Positions 1-8,390 are shown, numbered from the stretch's first letter. The stretch is DNA of 64,000 nucleotides from RGDT01 sp964630925 (GCA_964630925.1 CAZVZK010000024.1:20705-84704), one strand, 5' to 3'. Program-made: numbers and translations. Notes: a model not told the origin generated them from the letters alone.

Positions 1-1
1 C

Positions 2-118
2 AGCACGTTCTGCGAGTTCCTTCTGCATCCGGGGCTGTTCTGGAAGTTCAGCGGCAAGGACGCCGAGCGGCTGGCCGGCAGGGAGGATGTCGAGGAGAAG
101 CTGCTCGGCAGTGGCTGA
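2..118 (+). CDS. C-terminal end of an unidentified protein (partial)
   Basis: A reading frame is already open at the window edge and ends in TGA at 116-118, giving 38 residues with an aromatic stretch (HPGLFWKF) followed by a charged tail. The codon use is the same GC-rich type as the neighbours and the next gene starts about 50 nt later on the same strand, so I read it as the end of a real gene. The fragment is too short for me to name a family. Confidence 0.5.
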   Translation, partial: STFCEFLLHPGLFWKFSGKDAERLAGREDVEEKLLGSG

Positions 119-168
119 GCAGGAGGAGTGTTCGCCCTGGTGCTTTCCAACCTGAGAGGGACGATCCG

Positions 169-699
169 ATGAGGTACGCGAAGACCCTGGCCCTGCTGGC
201 GGCGGGCCTGATGCTGGCCGGCTGCGGCCAGCCCGCCGGCACGACGAATGACGGCGGCAAGGGGGACGGCGAGAAGAAGGCGGACAGCGGCAAGAAGCCC
301 GACGGCGGCAAGGGCGGGCACGCGCCGCACGGGGCCGGCAAGAACGGCGGCGTGATCTTCGACCTGGGGACGTACCACGGCGAGCTGACCGTCAACCACG
401 ACACGAAGAAGATGAACGTCTACTTCTACAAGGAGGTGAAGGGCAAGAAGGAGAAGGACTGGCCGGAGGAGGCCGTGCCGTTCAAGGAGCTGACGGTCGT
501 CACCAAGGAGTCGAAGACCAAGGACGGCAAGAAGGTGCCGCCGATGACGATCACCCTGCGGCCCAAGGACGCCAAGGACGGCAAGGCGAAGGAGTACGAG
601 GGGGAGGACGCCGGCCTGGCCAACGTGGCCGACTACGAGGGCGACATCTTCGGGAACATCGGGGAAGACCGCATTAACGGGCACTTCAAGGAGGGCTGA
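169..699 (+). CDS. Putative exported lipoprotein, Lys/Gly-rich
   Basis: The 176-residue product has a classic lipoprotein signal: basic start, hydrophobic core and lipobox LMLAGC with the lipidated Cys at residue 19. A low-complexity Lys/Gly/Asp linker (about 25-60) follows, then a folded part containing GGVIFDLGTYHGELTV. This resembles a segment of the larger lipoprotein at 40715-41581 (GGIIVPIGRDNYHAEAV), so the two probably share a periplasmic domain. The ATG at 169 follows a GAGAGGGA Shine-Dalgarno region. Position at the edge of a metal-resistance island suggests an envelope role in metal handling, but no metal-binding motif is obvious beyond a His pair (GHAPHG). Function is not known. 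Confidence 0.8.
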   Translation: MRYAKTLALLAAGLMLAGCGQPAGTTNDGGKGDGEKKADSGKKPDGGKGGHAPHGAGKNGGVIFDLGTYHGELTVNHDTKKMNVYFYKEVKGKKEKDWPEEAVPFKELTVVTKESKTKDGKKVPPMTITLRPKDAKDGKAKEYEGEDAGLANVADYEGDIFGNIGEDRINGHFKEG

Positions 700-782
700 G
701 ACGCGGCCACGGCCAGGGCAGGGGACGGCCTGGCCGCCCCTGCCCTGGCCGGCCAGGCCCCCTGTGCGGAGAGGAGGTCCTC

Positions 783-1861
783 ATGAGCAGCCCTGCGGCC
801 CCGTCTGGCTGGGGCATCACGTTCGCCCTCACGGCCGCCGTCCTCTTCGGGGGCAGCACCCCCTTCGCCAAGGTGCTGGCCGGCAGCATGGACCCCGTCC
901 TCCTTGCGGGCCTGCTGTACCTGGGGTCGGGCTGCGGCCTGACGGCTTGGTGGCTCTTCAGGGGCGGCGGGCAGGCCGGGGCGCAGGAGGCCCCGCTGCG
1001 CGCCGCCGACTACGGCTGGCTCGCGGGCGCGATCCTCTTCGGCGGGGTGATCGGCCCGGTGCTTCTCATGTCAGGGCTGGCGGCAACGCCTGCCTCGACG
1101 GCCTCGCTGCTCCTGAACCTGGAAGGCGTCCTGACGGCCGTGCTGGCCTGGTGCGTGTTCCAGGAAGCCTTCGACCGCCAGGTCGCCCTCGGCATGGCGG
1201 CGATCACGGCCGGCGGCGTGGTGCTGTCCTGGGAGGGGTGGCCCGAGGCCGGGCTGCCCTGGGGCCTCTTCGCCATCGCCGGGGCCTGCCTGGCCTGGGC
1301 CATCGACAACAACGTGACCCGCAACGTGTCGGCCGGCGACCCCGTGCAGGTCGCCGGCATCAAGGGCCTGGCCGCCGGCCTGGCCAGCCTGGCCATCGCG
1401 CTGGCCCGTGGCGCGGAGCTGCCCGGCCCGTGGACGGTCCTGGCGTGCGGCGTCCTGGGGCTGGCGGGTTACGGGGCCAGCCTGACGCTGTTCGTGCTGG
1501 CCTTGCGGAGCCTGGGACGGCGCGGACGGGGGCGTACTTCTGCGTGGCCCCATTCGCCGGGACGGCCATCTCGATCCTGCTGCTGGGGGAGCGGCCCACG
1601 GCGGCGTTCTTCCTCGCCGCCGTGCTGATGGGCGTGGGCGTCTGGCTGCACCTGTCCGAGCGGCACGAGCATGAGCATGGGCATGAGGAGCTGGAACACG
1701 ACCACGCCCACGAGCATGACGAACACCACCAGCACGGGCATGGCCCAGGAGTGCCGGCCGGCGAGCCTCACAGCCACCGGCACCGGCACGCCCCACTGCT
1801 GCATTCCCACCCGCACTACCCCGACATCCACCACCGGCATGGCCACGCGGGAGATTCCTGA
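783..1861 (+). pseudogene. EamA/DMT-family transporter with His-rich tail, frameshifted
   Basis: Translation from ATG 783 gives a multi-spanning EamA/DMT permease (FALTAAVLFGGSTPFAKVL, LLLNLEGVLTAVLAW) that loses its frame at about 1515-1518. The expected LGTARTGAYF continues one frame over and runs to the TGA at 1861. One missing base near 1516 explains the break. The restored product would be about 360 residues: the two EamA repeats plus a cytosolic tail of some 70 residues extremely rich in His (HEHEHGHEELEHDH and more). His-rich tails occur on Ni, Co and Zn transporters, so metal export is a fair inference, but the substrate cannot be told. It could be a true pseudogene or a sequencing error; codon use stays normal after the break, which favours a recent event or an error. 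Confidence 0.75.
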
Positions 1862-1883
1862 TCACGCTGGCCATCCAGCCGGC

Positions 1884-3335
1884 TCATCGGTGCCGCCCGC
1901 CGTGGCCCGGCCAGGGGCCGGGCACGAACTCGATGCGCGGCCCCGGCGGCACGGGCGGGGCAGGCGGGGCGGGCGGCGGCTTCTCCGGCCAGTGTTCCTC
2001 CAGGAGCAGGCCGGATATCTCTCCGGCTGCCCGCCACGCCTCGCCCGAGGAGCGGACGGCCTCCAGCTCGGCCTGCGAGTAGGCCCGCTGGGCCTCCAGC
2101 ACGCGCAGGTAGTCGAAGCTGCCGGCCTTGTAGCCCTTGAGTGACAGCTCGTAGCTCTCGCGCGCCCTGGGCAGCAGCGAGGTGCGGTACAGCTCGGCCC
2201 TCCGGCGCGCCGAGGCGTAGGTGCCGAACGCCTGTGCCACCCGCTCCACCACCTCGTTCTCGGCCCGGCCGACGGCCTGGATGGCCTCGCCCACCTGGGC
2301 CTTGGCGGCGAGGATGCCGCCCTGGTTGCGGTTCCACACCGGCACCGGCAGGCTGACGCCGAGCATCCAGTCGCTGGAGCGGTTCTGGCTCTGCCGCGTG
2401 AAGCCGGCCTGCACCGTGACGTTGGGCACCGGCTCGGCGGCGGCCCGCGCCAGCAGGGCCTGCGCCCGGTCCACGCCCTTGCGGGCGGACAGCACGTCGG
2501 GGTGGGACTGGCCGACGAAGACGCGGGCCGCCTCCAGGTCGTAGGGCGGGGCGGCCTCGTCGATGGAGCCGGCCAGCCGGCCCTCGGGCAGGGCGGGAAC
2601 GCCGACGGCCGCCGCCAGCCGGCGGAACGCGGCGGGGATCTCGCGCCGGGTGGCCTCCCGTTCGGCGCGGAACCTTTCGCGCTCCACCTCTAGCTGGACG
2701 AGGTCGAGGCGGGACGCCTGGCCGGCCTTGAGCAGCTTCTCGCTGACGCCCAGGGACTCCTCGGCCAACCGCAACACGTCGTCGAGGATGCCGGCCCGCC
2801 GCTGGAGGGCCAGGGCCTCGTAGTACGCCTGCCGCACGGCCCCGAGGCGGGAGTAGCGGGCAGCCAGGAGAGCCAGCGTCGCCTGGTCGGCCTCGCGGAG
2901 GGCGGCCTCGCGGGCCAGGCGCAGCTTGCCGGCGGTGACGATCTCCTGGCTGACGGCGGCGGTGAGGATGCCCGGCGGGCCGGTGCGGTCGCCCAGCTCG
3001 TCGCCCGTGAAGCTGGCCACCGGGTTGGGGTACAGCCCCGCCTGCACGGCCCGCCCGGCGGCGGCATCGACGGCGTGGGCCGCCTGGGCCAGGCGCGGGT
3101 TGGCCTGGAGCGTCATCGCCGTCAGGCCGGCCAGGTCGTAGGCGGCGGGCGGCGGCTCCGCCCTGGGCGGCGGCAGCGGCGCTTCCGGCTTCACCGGGAC
3201 CGGGCCGGCGAACGACGCCGGGGCCGCCGTGCCGATGGGCGGCAGGGGCACGCCCTGGCCGAGCAGCCGGCTCGCGGCCAGGAAGGCGGCCAGGGCCAGG
3301 GCCGCCCTCGCCGTGGTGCATCCGGTTGTCGGCAC
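1884..3335 (-). CDS. Outer-membrane efflux protein, TolC/CusC family
   Basis: A 483-residue product with an N-terminal export signal (ALALAAFLAASRLLGQG), a Pro-rich linker, and the OEP repeat pattern of long amphipathic helices: LTLQANPRLAQAAHAV near 105, VSQEIVTAGKLRLAREAAL near 155, LGVSLPVPVWNRNQGGI near 325. This family forms the outer-membrane channel of tripartite RND pumps. Length fits the family. It is closely similar in layout to the OEP at 14863-16239 (shared VISQEIVTAGKLRLSRAK-type segment). No pump gene is adjacent, so it may serve one of the two RND pumps elsewhere in the island. Its C-terminus ends in a short His-containing tail. Confidence 0.9.
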   Translation of the reverse strand: MPTTGCTTARAALALAAFLAASRLLGQGVPLPPIGTAAPASFAGPVPVKPEAPLPPPRAEPPPAAYDLAGLTAMTLQANPRLAQAAHAVDAAAGRAVQAGLYPNPVASFTGDELGDRTGPPGILTAAVSQEIVTAGKLRLAREAALREADQATLALLAARYSRLGAVRQAYYEALALQRRAGILDDVLRLAEESLGVSEKLLKAGQASRLDLVQLEVERERFRAEREATRREIPAAFRRLAAAVGVPALPEGRLAGSIDEAAPPYDLEAARVFVGQSHPDVLSARKGVDRAQALLARAAAEPVPNVTVQAGFTRQSQNRSSDWMLGVSLPVPVWNRNQGGILAAKAQVGEAIQAVGRAENEVVERVAQAFGTYASARRRAELYRTSLLPRARESYELSLKGYKAGSFDYLRVLEAQRAYSQAELEAVRSSGEAWRAAGEISGLLLEEHWPEKPPPAPPAPPVPPGPRIEFVPGPWPGHGGRHR

Positions 3336-3628
3336 TGGTCGGCTCCTCGGGCATCCTCGGGCGCGATGCCGGCGGCCCTCGCCGCCCGCACCATGTGTAT
3401 CGGGTCGCCGGGGCCTTGGGGTGCAGGAACAGCCGCCTTCGGCTCAAGTCGCCTGGACCCCGCTCCAGGGCCGGCCGCCCGACGCCGGCCTTGGCCGCCG
3501 CCACGACCGGCGTGGCGCGGCCGCCGGTACGACGCGGGGCAGGGCGGATGCGGCGGCCGGCGGCAAGGTCATCAAGCGGCAGTTCCATCGTGCCCCAGGC
3601 CCTTGCCTCCCTCCGCAGGCGGCGTAGC

Positions 3629-4075
3629 ATGCGCGTCATGAGGAGCCGCGTCGCAGCACTGCTCATCGCGTGCAGCCTTCCCTTGCTCCTGCCGAGGGGG
3701 TGGTGCTGCATGCTCGCCTGCGCCGTGAAGGCGGCCCTGGCGACGGCGTCCGCCCCGCGTCCCGCCCCCTGCCGCTGCACGGGCGGGGGTTGCTGCTCTT
3801 GCGCGGGCGGGTGCTGCTGTGCCTGCGCGGGCCAGGCCCGCTTCGCCGCCCCGGACCAGCCCGAGAGGCCCCGTCCCGCCAGGAACTGCCCTTGCGCCGG
3901 CCGCGACACCACGCTGCCCGCCGGCCCGGTGCAAGACAGCCCCGGCCTGCCGCCGGCCCCGGTCCCCGAGCTGCCGCTCGCGGCGGAGGCACTCGCCGCC
4001 TACGCGCTGGCCGCCCCCGCCTCCGCCTCCCTCCCGCCGCCGCCCCGCCTCCTGAACTGCCTCTGGCTCTGCTAG
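3629..4075 (+). CDS. Small Cys-rich exported protein
   Basis: A 148-residue product starting at ATG 3629 (or Met-4 at 3638) with a hydrophobic signal segment (VAALLIACSLPLLLP) directly followed by clustered cysteines: CCMLAC, then CRCTGGGCCSCAGGCCCACAG, then NCPCAG. The rest is Pro/Ala-rich and ends in Cys. The frame has GC-rich third positions and is the only long one here. I do not recognise a family; the composition suggests a periplasmic metal-chelating protein. The gene at 41771-42223 has the same plan (signal, Cys clusters, CPC, Pro-rich tail) and may be a distant paralog. Confidence 0.6.
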   Translation: MRVMRSRVAALLIACSLPLLLPRGWCCMLACAVKAALATASAPRPAPCRCTGGGCCSCAGGCCCACAGQARFAAPDQPERPRPARNCPCAGRDTTLPAGPVQDSPGLPPAPVPELPLAAEALAAYALAAPASASLPPPPRLLNCLWLC

Positions 4076-4156
4076 TGCGCGCGCCGCCCGGCACGCCGAC
4101 GCCACGCCCCTAGACATCCCTTCCTTTCCTTCATCCACCAGACGGAGGCTGATCCC

Positions 4157-5032
4157 GTGCGCATCCATCTGCCCGTCCACCGGACGGCATCGCGGCGAGG
4201 ACGCCGCGCCTTCACGCTGATCGAGCTGCTGGTAGTCATCGCCATCATCGCCGTCCTCATCGGCCTGCTCCTGCCCGCCGTCCAGAAGGCCCGCGAGGCC
4301 GCCGCACGCATGCACAGCGCCAACAACCTCAAGCAGGTGGCCCTTGCGGCCCACTCCGCCCACGACGCCCACGGCGGCATGCCCCCCATGCTCGGCGACT
4401 ACCCCGGCCCCGGCCAGGGCGGCGGCACCGGCACCGCCTTCTTTCACCTGCTGCCGTACATCGAGCAGGAGCCGCTGTACCGCAAGGCCCTCAACCCCGC
4501 CACCGGCCGGCACGAGGCGGCCTTCGCCGGGGCGAACGCTACGCCGGTCGCCGTTTACCGCAACCCGGCCGACCCCAGCGCCGGCGGGCAGGGCACCGTG
4601 GATGGCCTGGGTGCCTGCGGCTACGCGGCCAACTTCCTCGTCTTCGGCCGTGCCTGAAGGGGCTGAGGGAAGGCGATGCCCTCCAGTTGGTGGGCCCGTT
4701 CGACCTTCGCGGCTTCCTTCCCCGACGGCACGTCCAGCACGCTCCTCTTCGCCGAGAGGCACTCCCGCTGCGGCGACGGCGGCGGCCAGTGGGGCCGTCC
4801 CACGGTAGACCGCTGGCTGCCCGTCTTCGCCGCCTGGAGCTGGGAGCCGTTCCAGGTCCGCCCTTCGGCGGCCGGCTGCGACCCGGCCCGCGCCTCGACC
4901 CCCTTCAGCGGGGGCATCCAGGTGGCACTGGCCGACGCCAGCGTGCGCGGCGTCAGCCCCGGCATAGCCCCCCAGACGTGGCACGCCGCCTGCACCCCCG
5001 ACGGCAACGACGCCCTCGGGCCGGGCTGGTGA
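4157..5032 (+). pseudogene. DUF1559 pseudopilin-type protein, interrupted
   Basis: The 5' part (4157-4657) encodes the planctomycete DUF1559 start: a type IV pilin-like prepilin segment (RRAFTLIELLVVIAIIAVL) followed by LLPAVQKAREAAARM and the DUF1559 body. Two in-frame TGA codons (4655-4657 and 4664-4666) stop it. The same frame then resumes at about 4676 with the family's C-terminal half (FPDGTSSTLLFAE, FSGGIQVALADASVRGVSP, TWHAACTPDG). The junction looks locally scrambled, as if by two compensating shifts. DUF1559 genes are hugely amplified in planctomycetes, so loss of one copy is unsurprising. The intact protein would be a membrane-anchored, exported pseudopilin of unknown function. Confidence 0.85.
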
Positions 5033-5090
5033 CCAGGCCGCTGCCAGGAAGGCGGACAAGGACTGCGGCGGCCCGCCGCTCCCCTGAAGC

Positions 5091-5126
5091 GACGACGCCA
5101 TGAGCCGGGTGGCTCATGGCGTCGTC
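5091..5126 (+). terminator. Rho-independent terminator
   Basis: A perfect 16-bp inverted repeat (GACGACGCCATGAGCC and its complement) with a GGGT loop, followed by TTTC. It lies just after the interrupted DUF1559 gene and before the convergent small gene at 5179-5439, so it may serve both strands. Confidence 0.8.
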
Positions 5127-5178
5127 TTTCCGCCGAATTGCCAGACGGGCCTTCCGCCCGCCCTTCAGGCCGCCAGGA

Positions 5179-5439
5179 CTACTTCGCCTTGTTGAGCGGG
5201 CAGCAGTCCGGGCAGGGCAGCTCCTCGCCGGTGGCGGGGCAGATGTAGCCCTCGCCGTCGCCCTGGCCCTTCTCCTTGTCGTTGAGCGGGCAGCACTTCT
5301 CGCAGGGCAGCGTCTCGCCCGTGAGCGGGCAGGTGAACGACGGGGCCTGCCGCGCGCCGGCCGCCGCGTAGACCAGCCCGCCGACCAGCAGGGGCGCGCC
5401 CAGCAGGGCCGCCCAGATCCAGCTCCTACGGTCCATCAT
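5179..5439 (-). CDS. Small membrane-anchored protein with duplicated CPxTGExLPC motif
   Basis: An 86-residue product: basic start, one transmembrane or signal-anchor segment (IWAALLGAPLLVGGLVYAA), then two near-identical Cys blocks of 17 residues, each with the pattern C-P-x-T-G-E-x-L-P-C-x-x-C-C-P-L-N, separated by a Lys/Gly linker. Each block presents four cysteines, so the pair looks like a duplicated small metal-binding knuckle facing the periplasm. A MerR-type promoter with a 20-bp spacer lies about 75 nt upstream, divergent from the merR gene at 5661, so metal induction is likely. I know no named family. Confidence 0.7.
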   Translation of the reverse strand: MMDRRSWIWAALLGAPLLVGGLVYAAAGARQAPSFTCPLTGETLPCEKCCPLNDKEKGQGDGEGYICPATGEELPCPDCCPLNKAK

Positions 5440-5514
5440 CCTCTCCTTCGTGGCCCGGCGTCCGCTTCGCGGCGGGGCACTCCCCCGCCCGGCGCGCCCG
5501 CCGGAGCCGACTTC

Positions 5515-5546
5515 ATTCTCCGGTGCGTACCACGGTACGGAGTCAA
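5515..5546 (-). promoter_or_regulatory. MerR-type promoter/operator for the 5179-5439 gene
   Basis: On the minus strand TTGACT (5541-5546) and GAGAAT (5515-5520) are separated by 20 bp, the overlong spacer that MerR-family activators correct. The spacer carries the dyad CGTACC-GT-GGTACG. The same CTCCGTACCGTGG core recurs in the divergent promoter at 5599-5629, pointing to the adjacent MerR protein as the shared regulator. Confidence 0.75.
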
Positions 5547-5598
5547 GGGCCTTTGCCAGTAAATGGCCGTGGCACGCCCGCCCCGCGCGTCCAGCCGG

Positions 5599-5629
5599 TT
5601 GACTCCGTACCGTGGTCCTGGGTTAGAAT
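5599..5629 (+). promoter_or_regulatory. MerR-type promoter of the merR-like gene at 5661
   Basis: TTGACT (5599-5604), a 19-bp spacer and TAGAAT (5624-5629) form a textbook MerR-controlled promoter, 32 nt before the ATG. The spacer contains CCGTACCGTGG, shared with the divergent site at 5515-5546, so the regulator probably controls itself and the small Cys-rich gene together. Confidence 0.75.
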
Positions 5630-5660
5630 CCCGTAGTCGCCTGGGCATGGGAGCCGGGAC

Positions 5661-6095
5661 ATGGCCGCGCTGAAGACATCCGAGGTGGCCCGGCAGGCCG
5701 GGGTCAACGTCGAGACGCTCCGGTTCTACGAGCGGAAGGGGCTCCTGCCCATGCCGCCACGGCGCACGTCGGGCTACCGCGACTACCCCCCCGAGGCGGT
5801 GGACCGCGTGCGCTTCATCAAGCGGGCGCAGGAGCTGGGCTTCTCCCTCAAGGAGGTGCAGGAGCTGCTCAGCCTGGCCGAGGCGTCCCGCGCCAAGGCC
5901 GCCCAGGTGCGGCGGCTGGCCCAGGCCAAGGCCGCCGATATCGAGCGCAAGATCGAGGACCTCCAGGCGATCAAGCGGACCCTGGAGGGGCTGCTCTCAG
6001 CCTGCGACGGCCGGGGCCCGGCCGCCTCCTACCCGATCATCGAGTCCCTCGGCGGCTGCCCGCGCTGCGCCGGGCCGGAGGCCGCAAGCCCCTGA
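5661..6095 (+). CDS. MerR-family metal-responsive regulator
   Basis: A 144-residue product with the MerR winged helix (SEVARQAGVNVETLRFYERKGLL, residues 7-29; GYRDY at 39-42), the coupling region (VRFIKRAQELGFSLKEVQELL) and the long dimerisation helix. Candidate metal ligands are Cys115 in LLSACDG and a C-terminal CPRC (Cys133, Cys136). The Cys found near residue 79 in divalent-metal sensors such as ZntR and PbrR is absent. The usual CueR-like second loop Cys is replaced by Tyr (ASYPII). The sensor therefore may use an unusual ligand set; metal specificity cannot be called. It acts as a dimer, bending the overlong promoters on both sides (5515-5546 and 5599-5629). Confidence 0.92.
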   Translation: MAALKTSEVARQAGVNVETLRFYERKGLLPMPPRRTSGYRDYPPEAVDRVRFIKRAQELGFSLKEVQELLSLAEASRAKAAQVRRLAQAKAADIERKIEDLQAIKRTLEGLLSACDGRGPAASYPIIESLGGCPRCAGPEAASP

Positions 6096-6162
6096 GCCAC
6101 GGCCAGCGTCCCGTGGCCCTCCGCTCCAGCCGCACGTTCCCATCGGCCAGGGGTCCCGGCGG

Positions 6163-6912
6163 TCACATCGGCCCCGCCCGCAGCAGCATGAAGGCGGCCA
6201 TGCCGGCCATCAGCACGTCCTCCAGGAGCGTCACCGTGGACATGGGCAGGTTGAACACGGACCCCAGGCAGGCGCAGCGGATCTTCCTCTGTGCCAGCAG
6301 GCCCTGCACGACGCCGACGGTGCCGACCAGCATCACGGCCAGCGTCACGGCGTTGGTCGCCACGGGCCAGGCGTTGGCGAGATAGGCGAAGCCCAGGGCC
6401 AGCTCGACGAAGGGGTAGGCCAGGGCGTAGGCCCGCGAGCGGGCGGCCAGGATGTCGTAGCCGGAGAAGGAGTCGGCGAAGGCCGGGATGTCCAGGAGCT
6501 TGAAGAAGGCGAAGGCGACGAAGAAGCCGCCCATGAAGTGGTTCATCGCCCGCATCCCGTCGAAGGCCCCGGCCCGCCACTCCGCCAGGGCCACCAGCCC
6601 CAGCAGGAAGGCGAGGACGAGGGCGAGCGGGTAGTAGCTGGCCGGCGGGCCGTCGTCCGGCGCGGGTGCCTCGGGGGCCGGTGCCGGCGCGGCCGCCGGG
6701 GCGACCTCGCCCAGCACCTTGAAGCCGGCGCGGGCGACCAGCTCGCCGACGCGCTCGGGGCCGACACCGTCGCCGGTGACCGTGAGCCGCTTGTCCGGCG
6801 TGCCGGTGTCCACCGCCCAGCGGCTGATCGCCTTCTCGCCGTCGAGGAACGGGCGGACGGCGGCCACGCACGAGCCGCAGTCGAGGTTGGTCCTGTAGGT
6901 CCTGGTGTCCAT
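6163..6912 (-). CDS. HMA domain fused to MauE/DoxX-like membrane protein
   Basis: The 249-residue product starts with a heavy-metal-associated fold of about 70 residues (NLDCGSCVAAVRPFL, with the CxxC metal site at Cys12/Cys15). An Ala/Pro linker follows, then a four-helix membrane domain of the MauE/DoxX type (LALVLAFLLGLVALAEW, FVAFAFFKLLDIPAF, YPFVELALGFAYL, KIRCACLGSVFNLPMSTVTLLED). The CxC in KIRCACLG is typical of redox-associated MauE relatives. A plausible role is passing metal or reducing equivalents across the membrane; this is inferred from the domains. A MerR-type promoter sits 42 nt upstream. Confidence 0.85.
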   Translation of the reverse strand: MDTRTYRTNLDCGSCVAAVRPFLDGEKAISRWAVDTGTPDKRLTVTGDGVGPERVGELVARAGFKVLGEVAPAAAPAPAPEAPAPDDGPPASYYPLALVLAFLLGLVALAEWRAGAFDGMRAMNHFMGGFFVAFAFFKLLDIPAFADSFSGYDILAARSRAYALAYPFVELALGFAYLANAWPVATNAVTLAVMLVGTVGVVQGLLAQRKIRCACLGSVFNLPMSTVTLLEDVLMAGMAAFMLLRAGPM

Positions 6913-6953
6913 CGTCTCGTGTCCTCCGTCCGGGGCCGGGGCGACCCGCCCGA

Positions 6954-6985
6954 ATCCTACGGCCCGTACCCTACTCCAGGGTCAA
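6954..6985 (-). promoter_or_regulatory. MerR-type promoter of the HMA-MauE gene
   Basis: On the minus strand TTGACC (6980-6985) and TAGGAT (6954-6959) are 20 bp apart, with the dyad ACCCT-ACTCC-AGGGT (6968-6982) at the start of the spacer. The CCCTGGAG core resembles the sites at 14238-14268 and 42328-42358 rather than those around 5.5 kb. Confidence 0.7.
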
Positions 6986-7112
6986 GGCGGCTTCGCCCGT
7001 TTTCCGGCGGAACCTCGCCGGAACCCCGGCATGGGCGGCCGGCGGTCCGCCCCCGGCACGGCGCTTGCCCATCGTCAATGGCCTGTCCATTCGCCGAACT
7101 ATAGGAGAGCCG

Positions 7113-7445
7113 ATGAGCCACCAGAAGCACCAGGCTTGCATCGAGGAGTGCGTCCGCTGCGCCCAGGAGTGTGACCACTGCGCCGATGCCTGCCTCGGCG
7201 AGGCCGACGTGAAGATGATGGCGGAGTGCATCCGCCTGGACCGGGACTGCGCCGCCCTGTGCTGGATGGCGGCGGCACTCATGAGCCGGGGCTCACGCTT
7301 CGCGGCGGCCCTCTGCCGGCTGTGCGCCGACGCCTGCGACGCCTGCGGGGCCGAGTGCGCGAAGCACAGGCAGGACCACTGCCGGCGCTGCGCCGAGGCG
7401 TGCCGCAAGTGCGCCGAGGCTTGCCGCAAGATGGCCGGTGCGTGA
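7113..7445 (+). CDS. Four-helix bundle copper-binding protein (DUF326/Csp-like), cytosolic
   Basis: A 110-residue protein with 19 cysteines placed every 3-4 residues along predicted helices (CIEECVRCAQECDHCADAC; CRLCADACDACGAEC; CRRCAEACRKCAEAC). This is the signature of the Csp copper-storage family, in which the bundle core is lined with Cys and can bind many Cu(I) ions. The ATG at 7113 follows AGGAG (7103-7107). No signal peptide is present, so this copy should be cytosolic, unlike the exported relative at 38614-39057. The next gene starts 28 nt downstream. Confidence 0.92.
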   Translation: MSHQKHQACIEECVRCAQECDHCADACLGEADVKMMAECIRLDRDCAALCWMAAALMSRGSRFAAALCRLCADACDACGAECAKHRQDHCRRCAEACRKCAEACRKMAGA

Positions 7446-7473
7446 GGCCGGCCGTATCGAAGAGGGGGCGACC

Positions 7474-8019
7474 ATGATCCTTTTCGCGCATTCGGGGGAG
7501 GGCCACGGCTGGGGAGGCCCGATCCAGCCGTGGGAGCTCCACCCGGCCAGCGTCCACCTGCCGATAGCGTTCCTGCTCGGCGGCGTGGCGCTCGACCTCT
7601 ACGCCTGGCGGCGAGACCGCCCGGACCTCGCGCAGTTCGCCACCGGGCTGCTGATCGCCGGCGTCCTGACCGGCGTCGTCGCCATGCTGACGGGCCTCCT
7701 CGCCTTCTTCACCGTGCCGGCCCACACGGAGCTGGCCCACCGCCTCATGTACTGGCACCTGGGCGTCCAGGCGGCGTCCCTGCTCCTGTTCGCCTGGCCG
7801 GCCTGGGCGCGGTGGAGGGGCTGGGAGACGCCCCCCTCGCCGGCCGCCCGGCTCGTCCCCTGCCTGGCCGCCGTCCTCCTGCTGGCCGGGGCCGGGATCG
7901 GCGGCTACATGGTCTACCACGGCGGGGCCGGGGTCGATCCCGGCCTGCTGTCGCCCGAGCTTCGCAAGGGCCACGGCCACGGGAAGGTGCCGGCCCGCCA
8001 GGAGAAGGACCACCACTGA
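7474..8019 (+). CDS. DUF2231-family membrane protein with His-rich tail
   Basis: A 181-residue product starting at ATG 7474 after GAGGGGG. It has the DUF2231 layout: an N-terminal segment with WELHPASVHLPIAFLLGG, four transmembrane helices (LPIAFLLGGVALDLYAW, FATGLLIAGVLTGVVAMLTGLLAF, GVQAASLLLFAWPAW, VLLLAGAGIGGYMVYHGG), and a basic, His-containing tail (GHGHGK...EKDHH). Such proteins often sit beside metal genes in planctomycetes; biochemical function is unknown. It is probably co-transcribed with the copper-storage gene ahead of it. Confidence 0.85.
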   Translation: MILFAHSGEGHGWGGPIQPWELHPASVHLPIAFLLGGVALDLYAWRRDRPDLAQFATGLLIAGVLTGVVAMLTGLLAFFTVPAHTELAHRLMYWHLGVQAASLLLFAWPAWARWRGWETPPSPAARLVPCLAAVLLLAGAGIGGYMVYHGGAGVDPGLLSPELRKGHGHGKVPARQEKDHH

Positions 8020-8187
8020 CCGGGTCCACCCGGCCCTCGGCACCGTGGGGATGCGGCGTGGGGCGACCGCAAGCCGCACGACGCCGTCGCCTGCGGCCGA
8101 AGAGGGAACGAATGAACGACGGAAGGCGGACGGATCATCGAGGTCAGCAGGCAGGGGCCTTCCCTGCCTGCTTCCATCCCTGCCCGT

Positions 8188-8313
8188 TCACCTCCCGCAG
8201 CAGCCGCCCGAGGGGCCGCCGCCCGAGGAGCCGCCGGTGGACCGGCATCCGGCCAGGGCCGCGCCGAGGCACGCCAGGACGAGCAGCCGAACGAGCCAGC
8301 TCCTTGCAGCCAT
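8188..8313 (-). CDS. Very small lipoprotein (41 residues)
   Basis: Reading the minus strand from ATG 8313 gives a 41-residue product with a full lipoprotein signal (RLLVLACLGAALAGC) followed by RSTGGSSGGGPSGGCCGR. A strong GGGGGAGGG ribosome site precedes the start. The mature part begins CRS-x-GG like that of the next small gene (8391-8528), so the two look like tandem paralogs with different tails: CCGR here and HAGHSH there. Both tails could bind metal. Role unknown. Confidence 0.6.
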   Translation of the reverse strand: MAARSWLVRLLVLACLGAALAGCRSTGGSSGGGPSGGCCGR

Positions 8314-8390
8314 CACGCCCTCCCCCGATTCAGGAACAGCCAATCCAATCCGCCTTGGCCACCTGGCCGATCCGATCCGCCGCCGGTGCA

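Noticed and set aside
1816..3912. Very long minus-strand open frame over the outer-membrane protein gene
   Set aside because: Its product is Arg/Gly/Pro low-complexity and it is out of frame with the clear TolC-family protein; long shadow frames are expected at this GC content.
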